Notes under the pieces: model-generated
Seen by the model: only the letters and a program-made list of their open reading frames with translations
What the model was told of the DNA's origin: nothing
The model's database searches: none
Made by a program: the position numbers and the translations under genes
Shown: piece by piece, positions 15,993 through 25,479 of the stretch
How positions within the stretch are numbered: the first letter of the stretch is position 1
Layout of the letters: each line of letters opens with the position of its first letter
Assembly (NCBI GenBank): GCA_035461765.1
Contig: DATHUY010000015.1
Span: forward strand, 1-41,907
From: Longimicrobiales bacterium
Lineage (GTDB): Bacteria > Gemmatimonadota > Gemmatimonadetes > Longimicrobiales > RSA9
DNA length: 41,907 nucleotides
Reading direction: 5' to 3'

Positions 15993-18068
15993 ATGACAGT
16001 CCGGGGCACGCTGCTGGCCGCGCTCGTCTGTGGGGCGCTCGGCTGCACGGCGTCAATGCCGCCCGCGCAGGATCAGCAGCCTGCGCGCGCCGTGCAGCCG
16101 GGACAGGAATACGGGCCCGCGCCGTCCATGGCAGCGGAATGGGAGCGGCTGATCGCAGCCGACGACGCGCGCGTCCGGTCCGCGGAGCACCGCGCGGTGG
16201 TGGGGAGCGCTCTCACCTCCTCCGACGATGCGTTGCGCGCGAGCGCGGTGCGCGCGCTCGGGCGCACGGAGCGCAATGAGTTCGCCGCGACGATCGCGCC
16301 GCTCCTGGAGGATCCTGCGGCGAGTGTCGGCGCCGCCGCAGCACACGCGCTCGTCGAGACCACGGGCGACAGCGCCGGGGCCTTCCTGAGTCGTGAGATC
16401 CTGCTGAGCGCTCTGGCGCGCAACGGACCGGCGGTGGCCGCGATCGCGGAGAGTCTGGGGCGGCTGCCGGCGGACGCGAACGCAGCACAGCACGTCGCGG
16501 AACGCATTATCCCGCTGCTGCGACGCACGGACGGCGCACGCCTGGGCGCCCTCCGCGGCCTGTACTTCCTCGCGCGGCAGCCCGCAGGCCGCACGGCTGT
16601 GCGAACGGTGGCCGCGGAGGCGCTGGGCGCAGCTGCACGGCACGCGGATACGCCGCGTGAGCGGGCTCTGGCCGTGGCGACGCTCGCCGCAGCGGGTGCC
16701 GCCGATTCCGCGATACTCGGCGCGGCACTCCGCGATGTGGATCCGCAGGTCCGCCGCGAGGCGGCGGGAGCGTTGCAGGGCGATCAGTCGCGTGCGTTGC
16801 TGGACGCTGCGCTCTCCGATCCGCACCCCGCGGTTCGATACGCGGCACTCTCCAGACTGGCACCCCTCGTCTCCGATGCCGCCGATCCGGACTGTGCAGC
16901 CCTGGCTCGCGTCGCGCGGGACCCGAGCGTTCATGTCGCGCAAACCGCGATACTGCTGCTCGGCGCCAAATGCGCATCGCCCGCACATGTGCAACTCTTC
17001 GATTCGATTGCGAGCGCGCTGCCCGCAGGCCGCGACGGCTGGCACCGCGCCGCGCAGGCGACGATCGCACTCGCCGTGAACGACGCGGCACGCGCGCGAC
17101 CGCACGTGCAGGCGCTCGCCCGCCACGCCAATCCGTTCGCGCGCGTGTACGCGGCTCCCGCCGCGCGCCACATCACCGACACGGACGTGCTCTACCGGCT
17201 GGCCGCGGACAGCAGCGTGAACGTGCGCACGGCTGCCGTGAGCCAGCTCGCCGAAACAGTCGGCCACGCCGCTGACTCCGTCTATCTCGCGCAGCTCGAC
17301 AGCAACGAGAGCGAGCTCCTGATGGCCGCCACGGAGGCGCTGATGGGCACTACTCACCAGCAGGCGCTGCCGCGCCTGCTGGACGCGCTCGACCGCGTGA
17401 GCGCACTCCAGCGCGAGACATCGCGCGACGGTCGCCAGGCATTGCTCCGACTCATTGCGGAGCTCGGCGACGCCCGGATCGGCGATCGCATCCGTCCCTA
17501 TCTGAATGATTTCGATCACACCATCGTGGCGCGCGCCGTCAACATGCTCGACGAGTGGACCGGCACGCGGCCGCAGGGCGAAACCCGACCCCTCCCGCGC
17601 CTGCCGCTGCCCACGTACGCCGAAGCTGTTCAGCTCGCGCGCACCGGGTTCGTCATCGAGATGCAGGATGGCGGCGCGGTGACGTTGCGGCTGCTGCCGT
17701 TCGACGCGCCGACGAATGCGGCGCGCTTCGCGCGCCTCGCGCGCAGTGGCTACTTCGACGGCCTCACGTTCCATCGTGTCGTCACCAACTTCGTCGTCCA
17801 GGGCGGCAGCCCCGGCGCGAACGAGTACAGCGGTGACGGGCCGTTCACGCGCGACGAGCTCGGTGTGCCGAACTGGCGCGGCACCGTCGGGCTGTCAACG
17901 CGCGGTCGCGATACCGGTGACGGCCAGATCTACATCAACCTCGTCGACAATGTCAGGCTCGATCACGAGTACACAGTGTTCGCGGTGGTAACCGCCGGAA
18001 TGGATGTCGTCGATCGACTGCTGGAGGGCGCGGTGATCCGCCGGGTGGTCGAGCGGTCGCCGGACTGA
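15993..18068 (+). CDS. HEAT-repeat lipoprotein fused to cyclophilin-type peptidyl-prolyl isomerase
   Basis: 691 residues. The N-terminus is a lipoprotein signal (LVCGALGC, Cys18). Residues about 60-520 are a long run of HEAT-like helix pairs; examples are RASAVRALGRTERNEFAATI, DPQVRREAAGALQGD and HPAVRYAALSRLAPL. Residues about 545-690 form a cyclophilin domain with FHRVVTNFVVQGGSPG, matching the family's catalytic Arg and Gln, then a DGQIYINL strand and HEYTVFAVV. Cyclophilins catalyse cis-trans prolyl isomerisation and help fold proteins. The HEAT solenoid probably binds client or partner proteins in the periplasm. The fusion is unusual but complete, with no frameshift. Confidence 0.92.
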   Translation: MTVRGTLLAALVCGALGCTASMPPAQDQQPARAVQPGQEYGPAPSMAAEWERLIAADDARVRSAEHRAVVGSALTSSDDALRASAVRALGRTERNEFAATIAPLLEDPAASVGAAAAHALVETTGDSAGAFLSREILLSALARNGPAVAAIAESLGRLPADANAAQHVAERIIPLLRRTDGARLGALRGLYFLARQPAGRTAVRTVAAEALGAAARHADTPRERALAVATLAAAGAADSAILGAALRDVDPQVRREAAGALQGDQSRALLDAALSDPHPAVRYAALSRLAPLVSDAADPDCAALARVARDPSVHVAQTAILLLGAKCASPAHVQLFDSIASALPAGRDGWHRAAQATIALAVNDAARARPHVQALARHANPFARVYAAPAARHITDTDVLYRLAADSSVNVRTAAVSQLAETVGHAADSVYLAQLDSNESELLMAATEALMGTTHQQALPRLLDALDRVSALQRETSRDGRQALLRLIAELGDARIGDRIRPYLNDFDHTIVARAVNMLDEWTGTRPQGETRPLPRLPLPTYAEAVQLARTGFVIEMQDGGAVTLRLLPFDAPTNAARFARLARSGYFDGLTFHRVVTNFVVQGGSPGANEYSGDGPFTRDELGVPNWRGTVGLSTRGRDTGDGQIYINLVDNVRLDHEYTVFAVVTAGMDVVDRLLEGAVIRRVVERSPD

Positions 18069-18152
18069 ATCGTTACGCCGCGCGGACTGCCAATCTCAGG
18101 CGAGCAGATCTACATCGAACGCACGCGGTGCGGCCGACCGTCACGGCCGGCT

Positions 18153-18632
18153 TCACTGGAGCGCCCAGCCGATGTAGATCCGGCGCACCGTATCCGCCTG
18201 GATGACGGCGTCGATGACGTGCAGTGCGGAGTCGCCCGCATACGTGTACGTCCAGCTGGGCTCGCTGCGTGTCGTCGGGTCGCCGTACAGCCGGCGCAGC
18301 CGTTCGGCCGGATCCCCTACCTCCACGCCGCGCGCGGTGCTCTCGCCCGGTGCGTCGATCATGTAGCCGATCGGCGTGGCGCCCCCGCCGAACCGGATCT
18401 CGAAGCCATCATAGAGCCACGTGACAAGCGGCGTGCTGTCGTCGAACGGGTTGCGCGATTCGACCGTCGAGTCCGGATCGCCGAACGTCAGGCGGAGCTC
18501 CGCCGAGTCGGCGTCGACCGGCACGCCGCGCAGTGTGAAGTCGTCCGGCTCCAGCGGCAGGGCCGGCGGCGCGGGCGGCGGTCCGCACGAGATCACGAGC
18601 AGCAGACTGAACAACCGGCTCCGCGACGTCAC
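18153..18632 (-). CDS. Small lipoprotein of unknown function
   Basis: 159 residues. The first 16 residues form a lipoprotein signal ending LLLVISC. The mature part is Pro-rich at first, then mixed strand and turn. It contains [20 protein letters not shown], and a later [20 protein letters not shown] that reads like a small repeated fold. It starts with GTG, overlapping the stop of the VOC dioxygenase gene by four bases (GTGA). No family is recognised. Confidence 0.75.
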   Translation of the reverse strand: MTSRSRLFSLLLVISCGPPPAPPALPLEPDDFTLRGVPVDADSAELRLTFGDPDSTVESRNPFDDSTPLVTWLYDGFEIRFGGGATPIGYMIDAPGESTARGVEVGDPAERLRRLYGDPTTRSEPSWTYTYAGDSALHVIDAVIQADTVRRIYIGWALQ

Positions 18633-19579
18633 TCGATCGGCTGGAGGTTGGCGACGATCTTCTCGCGATGCGGCTCCAGGAACGGCGGCAGCGCGATCCG
18701 CTCGCCGAGCGTGGCCTCGTCCTCATCCACGGCGAAGCCGGGCTCGTCCGTCGCGATCTCGAAGAGGATGCCGTTCGGCTCGCGGAAATAGAGACTGCGG
18801 AAGTAGTAGCGATCGATCGGTCCGCTGTTCGGCACACCCATCTGGCCGAGCCGACCGACCCATCGGTCGTATTCCGAGTACGTCGGCGTGCGGAACGCGA
18901 CGTGGTGAACGCCGCCCGCGCCCTGTCGCGCAATCGGGAGATCCGGCTGAATCGACACGTGCAGCTCCGCACCAGCACCGCCCGGGCCCATCTCGAACAC
19001 GTGCACGCGATTCAGCGAGGTCGCGGGGTGTGAGTACTCACGCACCCCCCTCATGTTCAGCACTTCCGTGAGGATCGCCGCCGTGGGAGCCAGGTCGGGC
19101 ACGCTCATGACGATCGGGCCGAGCCCGCGGATCTGATGCTCGACGGGCACGGAGCTGCGCTCCCATGGGACCGCAGCGTCGCCCGTGCCATGGTCGTCGA
19201 CGAGCGACAGGCGCTGACCCTCGGCATCCTCGAAGTCGATCACAGCCCTGCCATCCCGCTCGATGATGCCCGTCGTCTCAACGTTCTCATCGGACAGATG
19301 CCGGGCCCACCACTCGAGCGAGTCGCCGCTCACGCGCAGCTGTGTGCGCACGATGCTGTGCGTGCCACGGCGCTCGGCCGGCATGTTCCAGTCGAAGAAC
19401 GTGATGTCCGTACCGGGACTCCCCGCACCGTCGGCATAGAACAGATGGTACGCACTCACGTCATCCTGGTTGACGCTGCGCTTCACCAGCCGCAGGCCCA
19501 GCACACGCGTGAAGAATCGGTAGTTGTCGCGGACGCGCCCCGTTATGGCCGTCAGATGATGTATGCCGCCCAGCTCCAT
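18629..19579 (-). CDS. VOC-family ring-cleaving dioxygenase (MhqO-like)
   Basis: 316 residues with two glyoxalase/VOC modules. The N-terminal module opens with [20 protein letters not shown] (first metal His). The C-terminal module has [19 protein letters not shown] and later [14 protein letters not shown], where the Glu is the expected third ligand. Proteins of this arrangement (MhqO, MhqA) are hydroquinone-type ring-cleaving dioxygenases and may take part in quinone detoxification. The substrate is inferred from the family only. The ATG follows GGAGGGG. It is coupled to the downstream lipoprotein gene. Confidence 0.9.
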   Translation of the reverse strand: MELGGIHHLTAITGRVRDNYRFFTRVLGLRLVKRSVNQDDVSAYHLFYADGAGSPGTDITFFDWNMPAERRGTHSIVRTQLRVSGDSLEWWARHLSDENVETTGIIERDGRAVIDFEDAEGQRLSLVDDHGTGDAAVPWERSSVPVEHQIRGLGPIVMSVPDLAPTAAILTEVLNMRGVREYSHPATSLNRVHVFEMGPGGAGAELHVSIQPDLPIARQGAGGVHHVAFRTPTYSEYDRWVGRLGQMGVPNSGPIDRYYFRSLYFREPNGILFEIATDEPGFAVDEDEATLGERIALPPFLEPHREKIVANLQPIE

Positions 19580-19623
19580 GACCCCTCCTCATTCGACGGA
19601 ACATCCCGCATCAATCGATGCAA

Positions 19624-20427
19624 CTACGGCGCCTCGCCGTACAGCTCACTCGGGTCCGTAGCCGCCAGCTCCACCAGGAAGGATGCGATCCGTTCAGTCA
19701 CGGCCCTGAAGAACGCTTCACCCCGGTCCGCTGTCGCGGCGCGCGGGTCGCCGACACCGGTATCCTCCGTTACCTGCGTCCATTCCCGTTGTGTCCACGC
19801 CCAGCCCTCGCGGAACGCGGCCACGCGGAACGGTCGCGCGGCGCCCGTCCCCGCCTGGTCGAGCGGCAGCACGAGGTGGGGCGCGAGATACATGACGACG
19901 CTGGTCTCGAGCTCGCCCGCGTGGTCGCCCGGCTCACTGAAGAACTGCGTCGCATCGACACTGGTCCACCAGTTCAGCGTGCACAGCAGCAGGCGCGTGT
20001 GCGGCTGAAGCTCGCGGAGCAGGGTCTTGAAGTCGTTGCCGCCGTGGCCGTTCAGCACCACCAGTGCGCGGATGCCGTGCGGCTCGAGCGACGTTGTGAT
20101 ATCGCGCAGCACGGCTGCCTGCGTGGACGGGTTCATGTTGATGCAGAACGGTATGTCGAGCTGGCCCGTCTGCACGCCGAACGGTATGGCGGGCAGCACC
20201 ATGACGCGCGCACCATCGTCCGCGGCGATGCGTGCAGCTTCCGCAGCCACGGCCGCCGCCTGAAGAGTGTCGGTCCCATACGGCATATGAAGGTTGTGTG
20301 CCTCCGTCGCGCCCCAGGGCAGGAGCGCGATATCGACGCGCGCGTCGCGCACGTTCCTCCAGTTCGATTCCTCCAGCATCCAGCGTCGTCGCACGGTCAC
20401 GGCGGCCTCGGAGTTGGGGTGGTTCAT
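19624..20427 (-). CDS. Creatininase-family amidohydrolase
   Basis: 267 residues. Metal ligands typical of the creatininase fold are visible: E42, H44 and D53 (TEAHNLHMPYGTDT), the NGHGGN stretch, and Glu in DHAGELETS. Creatininase and its relatives open cyclic amides or act on amide/lactam substrates with a two-metal centre. The ATG at 20427 overlaps the stop of the Nramp-like gene (ATGA), making it the last of the six-gene operon with pxpB, pxpC and pxpA. The context suggests a lactam or amide related to 5-oxoproline, but the substrate is unproven. Confidence 0.9.
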   Translation of the reverse strand: MNHPNSEAAVTVRRRWMLEESNWRNVRDARVDIALLPWGATEAHNLHMPYGTDTLQAAAVAAEAARIAADDGARVMVLPAIPFGVQTGQLDIPFCINMNPSTQAAVLRDITTSLEPHGIRALVVLNGHGGNDFKTLLRELQPHTRLLLCTLNWWTSVDATQFFSEPGDHAGELETSVVMYLAPHLVLPLDQAGTGAARPFRVAAFREGWAWTQREWTQVTEDTGVGDPRAATADRGEAFFRAVTERIASFLVELAATDPSELYGEAP

Positions 20428-21629
20428 GCGAAGAGGCGCGGCAGCTCGCGCACGAGCGTCCAGGCGCCCAGCGCGCCCATGAGCACGGCCGTGAGAATGC
20501 CGGCGAGCGTCAGCAATCGCGGATGGCGGTAATCGCCGACAACGGCGGTGCGGTGTGCCGCCACGAGCATCACGCCCAGCGCCAGGGGCAGGATCATGCC
20601 ATTGACCGCGCCGGCGAGGATCAGCAGCCGGACGGGCCGGCCGATCGTGAGAAAGATGGCGGTCGAGAGCAGTATGAAGGCGATGGTCGCGGTGCGCGGG
20701 CGGCGGTCGATGATGGGCACGGACGAACGCAGGAACGACACGGACGTGTAGGACGCGCCGACCACGGACGTGATCGCGGCCGCCCACATCACGACGCCGA
20801 ATACGCGACGTCCGATCGCGCCGGCGGCAGCCTCGAACACGGCCGCGGGCGGGTTGGCCGCGCCCAGGATGTCCGCGCGTGCCACGACACCGAGTGCGGC
20901 CAGGAATAGCGCGACGCGGACGAACGACGCGACGCCGATCCCCGTCAGCGCGCTGCGCTGCACCTGCCGCAGCGCGCCGGCACCCTTCACACCGGCGTCG
21001 AGCAGACGGTGGCCGCCCGCGAACGTGATGTAGCCGCCGACCGTGCCGCCGACGAGCGTGACGATCTCGAGAATGCCGATCTGCTCGGGCCACACGCTCC
21101 GCAGCGCTGCCTCCCCCAGCGGTGGCGCGGACGTGATCATCACGTATGCCATCAGCGCAATCATGACGACGCCCAGCACCTGCGTGAAGCGGTCCATCGC
21201 ACGGCCGGCCTCGCGCACGACGAAGATCGATATCGCGACCACCGCGCTGGCCGCGGCACCGGCGCGCGGATCGACATCGAGCAGCGCGTTCGCGCCCAGG
21301 CCGGTCCCCGCGATGTTACCGACATTGAACGCGAGTCCGCCAATGGCGATGAAGCCGGCGAGGACGTGACCGAGACCGGGGAGTACGATGTTCGCGATGT
21401 CCTGCGCGCGCCGCTCGCCCACGGCGATCACGCGCCAGATGTTGAGCTGAGCGGCCAGGTCGAGCAGCACGGACATCAGGATCGCGAAGCCGAAGCTTGC
21501 TCCGAGCCGCGCGGTGAAGACGGTGGTCTGCGTGAGGAAGCCGGGCCCCACCGCTGACGTGGCCATCAGGAACGCCGCGCCCGTGATCGCCGCACTGCGC
21601 GCGCGGAGCGTCGCTGTCTCGCCGGTCAT
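20424..21629 (-). CDS. Nramp-fold transporter lacking the metal-binding motifs (YcsG-like)
   Basis: 401 residues with about eleven membrane helices. The first helix reads SAVGPGFLTQTTVFT; canonical metal-transporting Nramp proteins have DPGN at this point. In helix 6 the usual MPH motif is replaced by GGYITFAGGHRLLDAG. This is the pattern of the YcsG branch, whose genes sit beside pxpABC. It may therefore move an organic solute such as 5-oxoproline rather than a metal; that is inference from sequence and neighbourhood. Its ATG overlaps the pxpA stop, and its stop overlaps the creatininase start. Confidence 0.85.
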   Translation of the reverse strand: MTGETATLRARSAAITGAAFLMATSAVGPGFLTQTTVFTARLGASFGFAILMSVLLDLAAQLNIWRVIAVGERRAQDIANIVLPGLGHVLAGFIAIGGLAFNVGNIAGTGLGANALLDVDPRAGAAASAVVAISIFVVREAGRAMDRFTQVLGVVMIALMAYVMITSAPPLGEAALRSVWPEQIGILEIVTLVGGTVGGYITFAGGHRLLDAGVKGAGALRQVQRSALTGIGVASFVRVALFLAALGVVARADILGAANPPAAVFEAAAGAIGRRVFGVVMWAAAITSVVGASYTSVSFLRSSVPIIDRRPRTATIAFILLSTAIFLTIGRPVRLLILAGAVNGMILPLALGVMLVAAHRTAVVGDYRHPRLLTLAGILTAVLMGALGAWTLVRELPRLFA

Positions 21630-22381
21630 GGTGCTCCCGGCGGCGCCACGCGCACGGGGGCGTCGTTCAGCACGGCGCGCACTCTTCGCGCGATGTCCAC
21701 TGCATGGGCGCCGTCTCCATGAATGCAGATCGTCTCCGCGCGCACGCGCATGTCGCTCCCCGCGGTAGTGGTGACGGTCCGATCGACAACCATGCGCAGC
21801 ACGCGCGCAGCGGCCGTGTCGGGGTCCTCGATCAGTGCGCCGGCCGCGCCGCGCGGCGTCAGAGTGCCATCGGTCTCATAGGCACGGTCGGCGAAGGCTT
21901 CGGCGATCGGGCGCAGTCCGATCAGCTCCGCCTCGGTGATGAGCGTACTGCCCGCGAGACCGTACAGCAGCAGGTTCGGATCCGTGTCCAGGACCGCGCG
22001 GACGACCGCGCGGGCGATATGCGCGTCCACGGCGGCATCGTTGTACAGCGCGCCGTGCGGCTTCACATGCGTGATCGGTGTCCCTGTCTCGCGCGCGACA
22101 TCGCGCAGGTCCGCAATCTGGCTGGATACCGCATTATAGATCTCGGCGGGCGTCAGCTCCATGCGGCGCCGGCCGAATCCTTCCCGGTCCGGATAGCCCG
22201 GATGGGCGCCGGCCGCAGTGCGATGGCGGGCAGCGAGCAGCAGCGTCTCGCGCATAGTGTGCGCATCGCCTGCATGTCCGCCGCAGGCAATGTTCGCGGA
22301 CGAGATGTGCGGCATCAGCTCCGCGTCGTGACCGGCGCCCTCGCCCATGTCGCAGTTCAGGTCGATTCGCAGCATGCTCAT
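21626..22381 (-). CDS. pxpA: 5-oxoprolinase subunit A (LamB/YcsF family)
   Basis: 251 residues. The LamB/YcsF signature is intact: DLNCDMGEG, then SANIACGGHAGD, GAHPGYPDREGFGR and THVKPHGALYND, which line the active site in this family. PxpA acts with PxpB and PxpC to hydrolyse 5-oxoproline to glutamate using ATP. The three-subunit enzyme is the common bacterial alternative to the eukaryotic single-chain 5-oxoprolinase. The ATG overlaps the pxpC stop and the stop overlaps the Nramp-like start. Confidence 0.96.
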   Translation of the reverse strand: MSMLRIDLNCDMGEGAGHDAELMPHISSANIACGGHAGDAHTMRETLLLAARHRTAAGAHPGYPDREGFGRRRMELTPAEIYNAVSSQIADLRDVARETGTPITHVKPHGALYNDAAVDAHIARAVVRAVLDTDPNLLLYGLAGSTLITEAELIGLRPIAEAFADRAYETDGTLTPRGAAGALIEDPDTAAARVLRMVVDRTVTTTAGSDMRVRAETICIHGDGAHAVDIARRVRAVLNDAPVRVAPPGAP

Positions 22382-23364
22382 GCAGTGTGCAGAACGTGGA
22401 GCCCCGTGGCAAACATCCGCAGATCGTGCTCCCGCCGGAGATACAGTGTCTGTGCGTCGGCCAGGCTCACCTCGCGAAAGCGGACGCGCGCGCCCGGCGC
22501 CGCCTGCGCCAGCAGCGGCAGGTCCACCGTGATGACGGACGCGATGCGCGGGTAGCCGCCAATGGTCTGATGATCGGCCATCAGCACGATCGGGTCGCCC
22601 GACGGCGGCACCTGAACGGTGCCCATGGTGACGGGCGAGGAATGAAGATCATACAGTCCCGAGAGCGACAGCGATGGGCCCCTCAGGCGGAGACCCATGC
22701 GGTTCGACTGCGGCGTCACCTCGAACTCACCCGCCACGAGCAGCTGGCGCGATGCAGGCGAGAAGCGATCGTGCTCGGGGCCGCGGATGATGCGCACCAC
22801 GGGAGCGGCACTGTAACGCGGGATCAGGCTGCGTCCGGCGCGCGGCGCGCGATCGGGCGCGGCCAGCAGCCGGTCGCGCATGCGGTCAGCGGCTCCGCCA
22901 GGCGTACCGGTCGGCAACTCATCGCCCGGTGCGAGCGCACGACCCTCGTGGCCGCCGATCGAGGCGATCAGGTCGGTGGCACGACTGCCGAGCACGAGCG
23001 GGACGTCGATGCCGCCCGCGACGCCAATGCAGGCGCGGCAGCCGGTGCGCGGTTCGGTGAACGAGAGGACACTGCCGGCCGGCACAATGAAGGGGGTCCA
23101 CAGCGGCACGGTGCGGCCTTCCAGCGTGGCGCCGAGGTCACCGCCGCCGAGCGCGACCACGCTCTCCTCCACGAACTCCAGGGCGGGTCCCAGGAGCGTG
23201 CACTCCAGTGCGGCGGCAGTGTCGGCGTTGCCGACGAGCAGGTTCGCGATCCGATGCGCGAGCGCGTCCATTGCCCCGCCGCGCGATATGCCGTGCTGCT
23301 GCATGCCGCGCCGTCCGAGGTCCTGCACCGTCGTGAGCAGGCCGGCGCGCCTGACGCGGATCAC
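22378..23364 (-). CDS. pxpC: 5-oxoprolinase subunit C (biotin-dependent carboxyltransferase family)
   Basis: 328 residues, the KipA/AHS2-like fold (related to the C-terminal part of urea amidolyase carboxyltransferase). Landmarks are [20 protein letters not shown] near the N-terminus, [20 protein letters not shown] in the middle and [10 protein letters not shown] near 240. It is the partner of PxpB. It starts with GTG, overlapping the pxpB stop by four bases (GTGA), so the two subunits are probably made in equal amounts. Confidence 0.95.
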   Translation of the reverse strand: MIRVRRAGLLTTVQDLGRRGMQQHGISRGGAMDALAHRIANLLVGNADTAAALECTLLGPALEFVEESVVALGGGDLGATLEGRTVPLWTPFIVPAGSVLSFTEPRTGCRACIGVAGGIDVPLVLGSRATDLIASIGGHEGRALAPGDELPTGTPGGAADRMRDRLLAAPDRAPRAGRSLIPRYSAAPVVRIIRGPEHDRFSPASRQLLVAGEFEVTPQSNRMGLRLRGPSLSLSGLYDLHSSPVTMGTVQVPPSGDPIVLMADHQTIGGYPRIASVITVDLPLLAQAAPGARVRFREVSLADAQTLYLRREHDLRMFATGLHVLHTA

Positions 23365-24035
23365 GCGTCGCTCGCGTCGACGAAACGCACGCGGTCGCCG
23401 ATGCGCAGCAGTGTGGGCGGGTCCAGCTCGGGCCGGAAAAGCCGCTCATCCGTGCGTCCGATGATCTGCCAGCCGCCCGGCGTGCGCAGCGGATAGATCC
23501 CCGTCTGCTTCCCCGCGATGCCGACCGATCCCGCCCGCACCGAGGCCCGCGGCGACGAGCGCCGCGGCGTCGCCAGCCGCTCCGGCAGGCCGCCGAGATA
23601 CGCAAAGCCCGGCGTGAAGCCGACCATGAACACCGTGTACTCCGCGCCCGCATGCTGCGCGACCACTTCCGCGACCGACAGGCCGGCATGCCGCGCCACG
23701 AACTCCAGGTCAGGGCCGTCCTCGCCGCCGTACCGCACCGCGATCTCCACGGTACGCCCGGGCGGGACGACCTCGGCCGGCACGTCCTCCAGCGTCGTCA
23801 CGACCGTGCGTCGCATCGTTTCGTATGGACTGCCATCGCGTTCGCTGCGCGCCACGGGCACCGGGTCGTAATGCACGGCAATACCGGTGTACGCGGGCAC
23901 GATGTCGGTGACGCCGGGAATGGCCGCCGCGGAGAGCGCGTCGAACGCCGCGCGCACGCGTGCGTGCGTCGCGGCATCGATCACATGACCGAGCTCGATG
24001 AGGAGGGCGGCGTCACCGAGCGGCTGCACGCGCAT
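23361..24035 (-). CDS. pxpB: 5-oxoprolinase subunit B (KipI/AHS1 family)
   Basis: 224 residues with the KipI/AHS1 fold. Landmarks are [12 protein letters not shown] at the start, [18 protein letters not shown] in the middle, then [17 protein letters not shown] and [12 protein letters not shown]. In Bacillus, KipI also inhibits the sporulation kinase KinA, but there is no sign of that role here. The ATG lies only three bases after the stop of the beta-propeller gene. The order pxpB-pxpC-pxpA is the same as in E. coli ybgJKL. Confidence 0.95.
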   Translation of the reverse strand: MRVQPLGDAALLIELGHVIDAATHARVRAAFDALSAAAIPGVTDIVPAYTGIAVHYDPVPVARSERDGSPYETMRRTVVTTLEDVPAEVVPPGRTVEIAVRYGGEDGPDLEFVARHAGLSVAEVVAQHAGAEYTVFMVGFTPGFAYLGGLPERLATPRRSSPRASVRAGSVGIAGKQTGIYPLRTPGGWQIIGRTDERLFRPELDPPTLLRIGDRVRFVDASDA

Positions 24036-24038
24036 CGA

Positions 24039-25322
24039 CTAGTCCCGGGCGGGCAGCGTGAAGCGCGCGATGTGCTCGACATCCATGTCGTCACGCAGGA
24101 CACCGTACATCGACCGCTGCGCGGCACTCATGGGCCGGAACGCGGCGGGCAGTCTCGCTGTCACGAGGAACCGGCCCTCGTGATCGAACACGTCCCAGAA
24201 CGTGTCCTGTCGCGTGCCCTCCCGTGACCATTCCAGCCGCACGGGATCCGGCGCCAGGTCCGGCCGGTTCGCCCACAGCACGCCTTCAGCGGCAACGAGC
24301 AGCCGCCCCAGCGCGGGCAGCGTCTCGTTCACCGGCAGGTCCGCACGCCCCTGTTCCGCCGCGACCGTGATGGGCCATTCACCGTGACGGTTCGATGAGG
24401 TGTCGAGATAGGTGTTCACCTTGTCCCAGTACCGGTCGTTCAGATCGCCCGCGGCCGGCACCGGTGTGTGGTCCCGGGTGATGCTGCGCCACCGCACGCC
24501 GTCCGCGTCGAACACGTCGATGCGATAGGGTGCGCCATGCGCCACGTAGATGTTGCCCGAGCCGTCCACCGCGTGGGACGGTGACGGCTCCCACAACGGC
24601 GAGTTGGCCGTCATGCCGCTGCGGCCGTTCATCTCGTAGTGGATGCCGAACGTCCGTCCAGTCTCGTATTCCACGACCGGCCGGAAGCCGGGCGTTTCCG
24701 CACCGTCGTCGTTGCCGGCGTCCGGCGGCGCGAGCTGCGTCAGATCGGCGAACAGCACGCGGGCCGTATCCCGCCGCGCCTTGCCGATCTCCAGGTTCCA
24801 GCCCGGTGTGACCCGCTGAACCAGCCAGCCGCCGTTCGCGCGAGCGGTCGGAAAGACGATCGTGCGTTCCTGTCGCAGCGGGATCGTGCCGAGCACGGCA
24901 CCGTCGGCATCGAACTCCGTGATGCGGTAGAGTCCCACATCCACGATGGCCGTGGTGTCGCCGTAAAGGTGAATGGCGGACGGCCGCTGGAACTCGCCCG
25001 GCCCGGCGCCGCGGCTGCCGAACCGACGCACGAACGCCCCGGCGGAATCGAAGTGCCGGATGGTGCCGGACCCGTCGCCGACCAGGACGCCACCGTCCGG
25101 CGTGACGGCGAGCGCGGAAACACGAAAGAACTGAAGCTCCTCCGGCCCGTCCACCGTGCCGATCGTGAGGTCGGGCTCGAGCGTGACCGTGTCGACCTGG
25201 CCGCCGTTGCGCACGAGCTGGACGCCCGCGCTGTCGACAACCTCGGTGCGGCTCGCGCGCTCGCTCGCGCCGCCGCACGCGACGCAGAGCATGAGCGGCA
25301 GAACGGCTGCGGATCGGAGCAT
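24039..25322 (-). CDS. Six-bladed beta-propeller lipoprotein
   Basis: 427 residues. A lipoprotein signal ends LCVAC (Cys16). The mature part has repeats typical of NHL/6-bladed beta-propellers: ALAVTPDGGVLVGDGSG, GSRGAGPGEFQRPSAIHLYG and HAVDGSGNIYVAHG. Such lipoproteins are common in Gemmatimonadota-like genomes as ligand-binding or scaffold proteins; no enzymatic residues are seen. It is the first gene of the pxp operon, so it might be a binding protein for the peptide or lactam that the operon degrades. That is inference. The upstream region is shared with the M14 peptidase on the other strand. Confidence 0.88.
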   Translation of the reverse strand: MLRSAAVLPLMLCVACGGASERASRTEVVDSAGVQLVRNGGQVDTVTLEPDLTIGTVDGPEELQFFRVSALAVTPDGGVLVGDGSGTIRHFDSAGAFVRRFGSRGAGPGEFQRPSAIHLYGDTTAIVDVGLYRITEFDADGAVLGTIPLRQERTIVFPTARANGGWLVQRVTPGWNLEIGKARRDTARVLFADLTQLAPPDAGNDDGAETPGFRPVVEYETGRTFGIHYEMNGRSGMTANSPLWEPSPSHAVDGSGNIYVAHGAPYRIDVFDADGVRWRSITRDHTPVPAAGDLNDRYWDKVNTYLDTSSNRHGEWPITVAAEQGRADLPVNETLPALGRLLVAAEGVLWANRPDLAPDPVRLEWSREGTRQDTFWDVFDHEGRFLVTARLPAAFRPMSAAQRSMYGVLRDDMDVEHIARFTLPARD

Positions 25323-25412
25323 GGTCTCGGCGCCCTGTCGGAGAACACGGGGATGCTGCGTCCAAGATGTCTCCGCGGGTCGCTGAAAATCAACGAAAAC
25401 CGACGCATCTGC

Positions 25413-25440
25413 TTGACACTGCCGCGGTTCGCCCCATTAT
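25413..25440 (+). promoter_or_regulatory. Sigma70-type promoter of the M14 peptidase gene
   Basis: A perfect -35 box TTGACA (25413-25418), a 16-base spacer and CATTAT (25435-25440, four of six matches to TATAAT). Transcription would start about 33 bases before the ATG at 25480. The flanking region is visibly A/T-richer than the surrounding DNA. This is the most convincing promoter in the window. The leftward promoter of the pxp operon must lie in the same gap, but I cannot place it. Confidence 0.65.
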
Positions 25441-25479
25441 GCGACGTCCCCACCCTTCCAGGCACGCACGGAGAACTCA

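Noticed and set aside
18131-18149. CGGCCG inverted repeat near two convergent gene ends
   Set aside because: Only a 6-bp stem, itself a self-complementary site, with no T-run; not strong enough to call a terminator.
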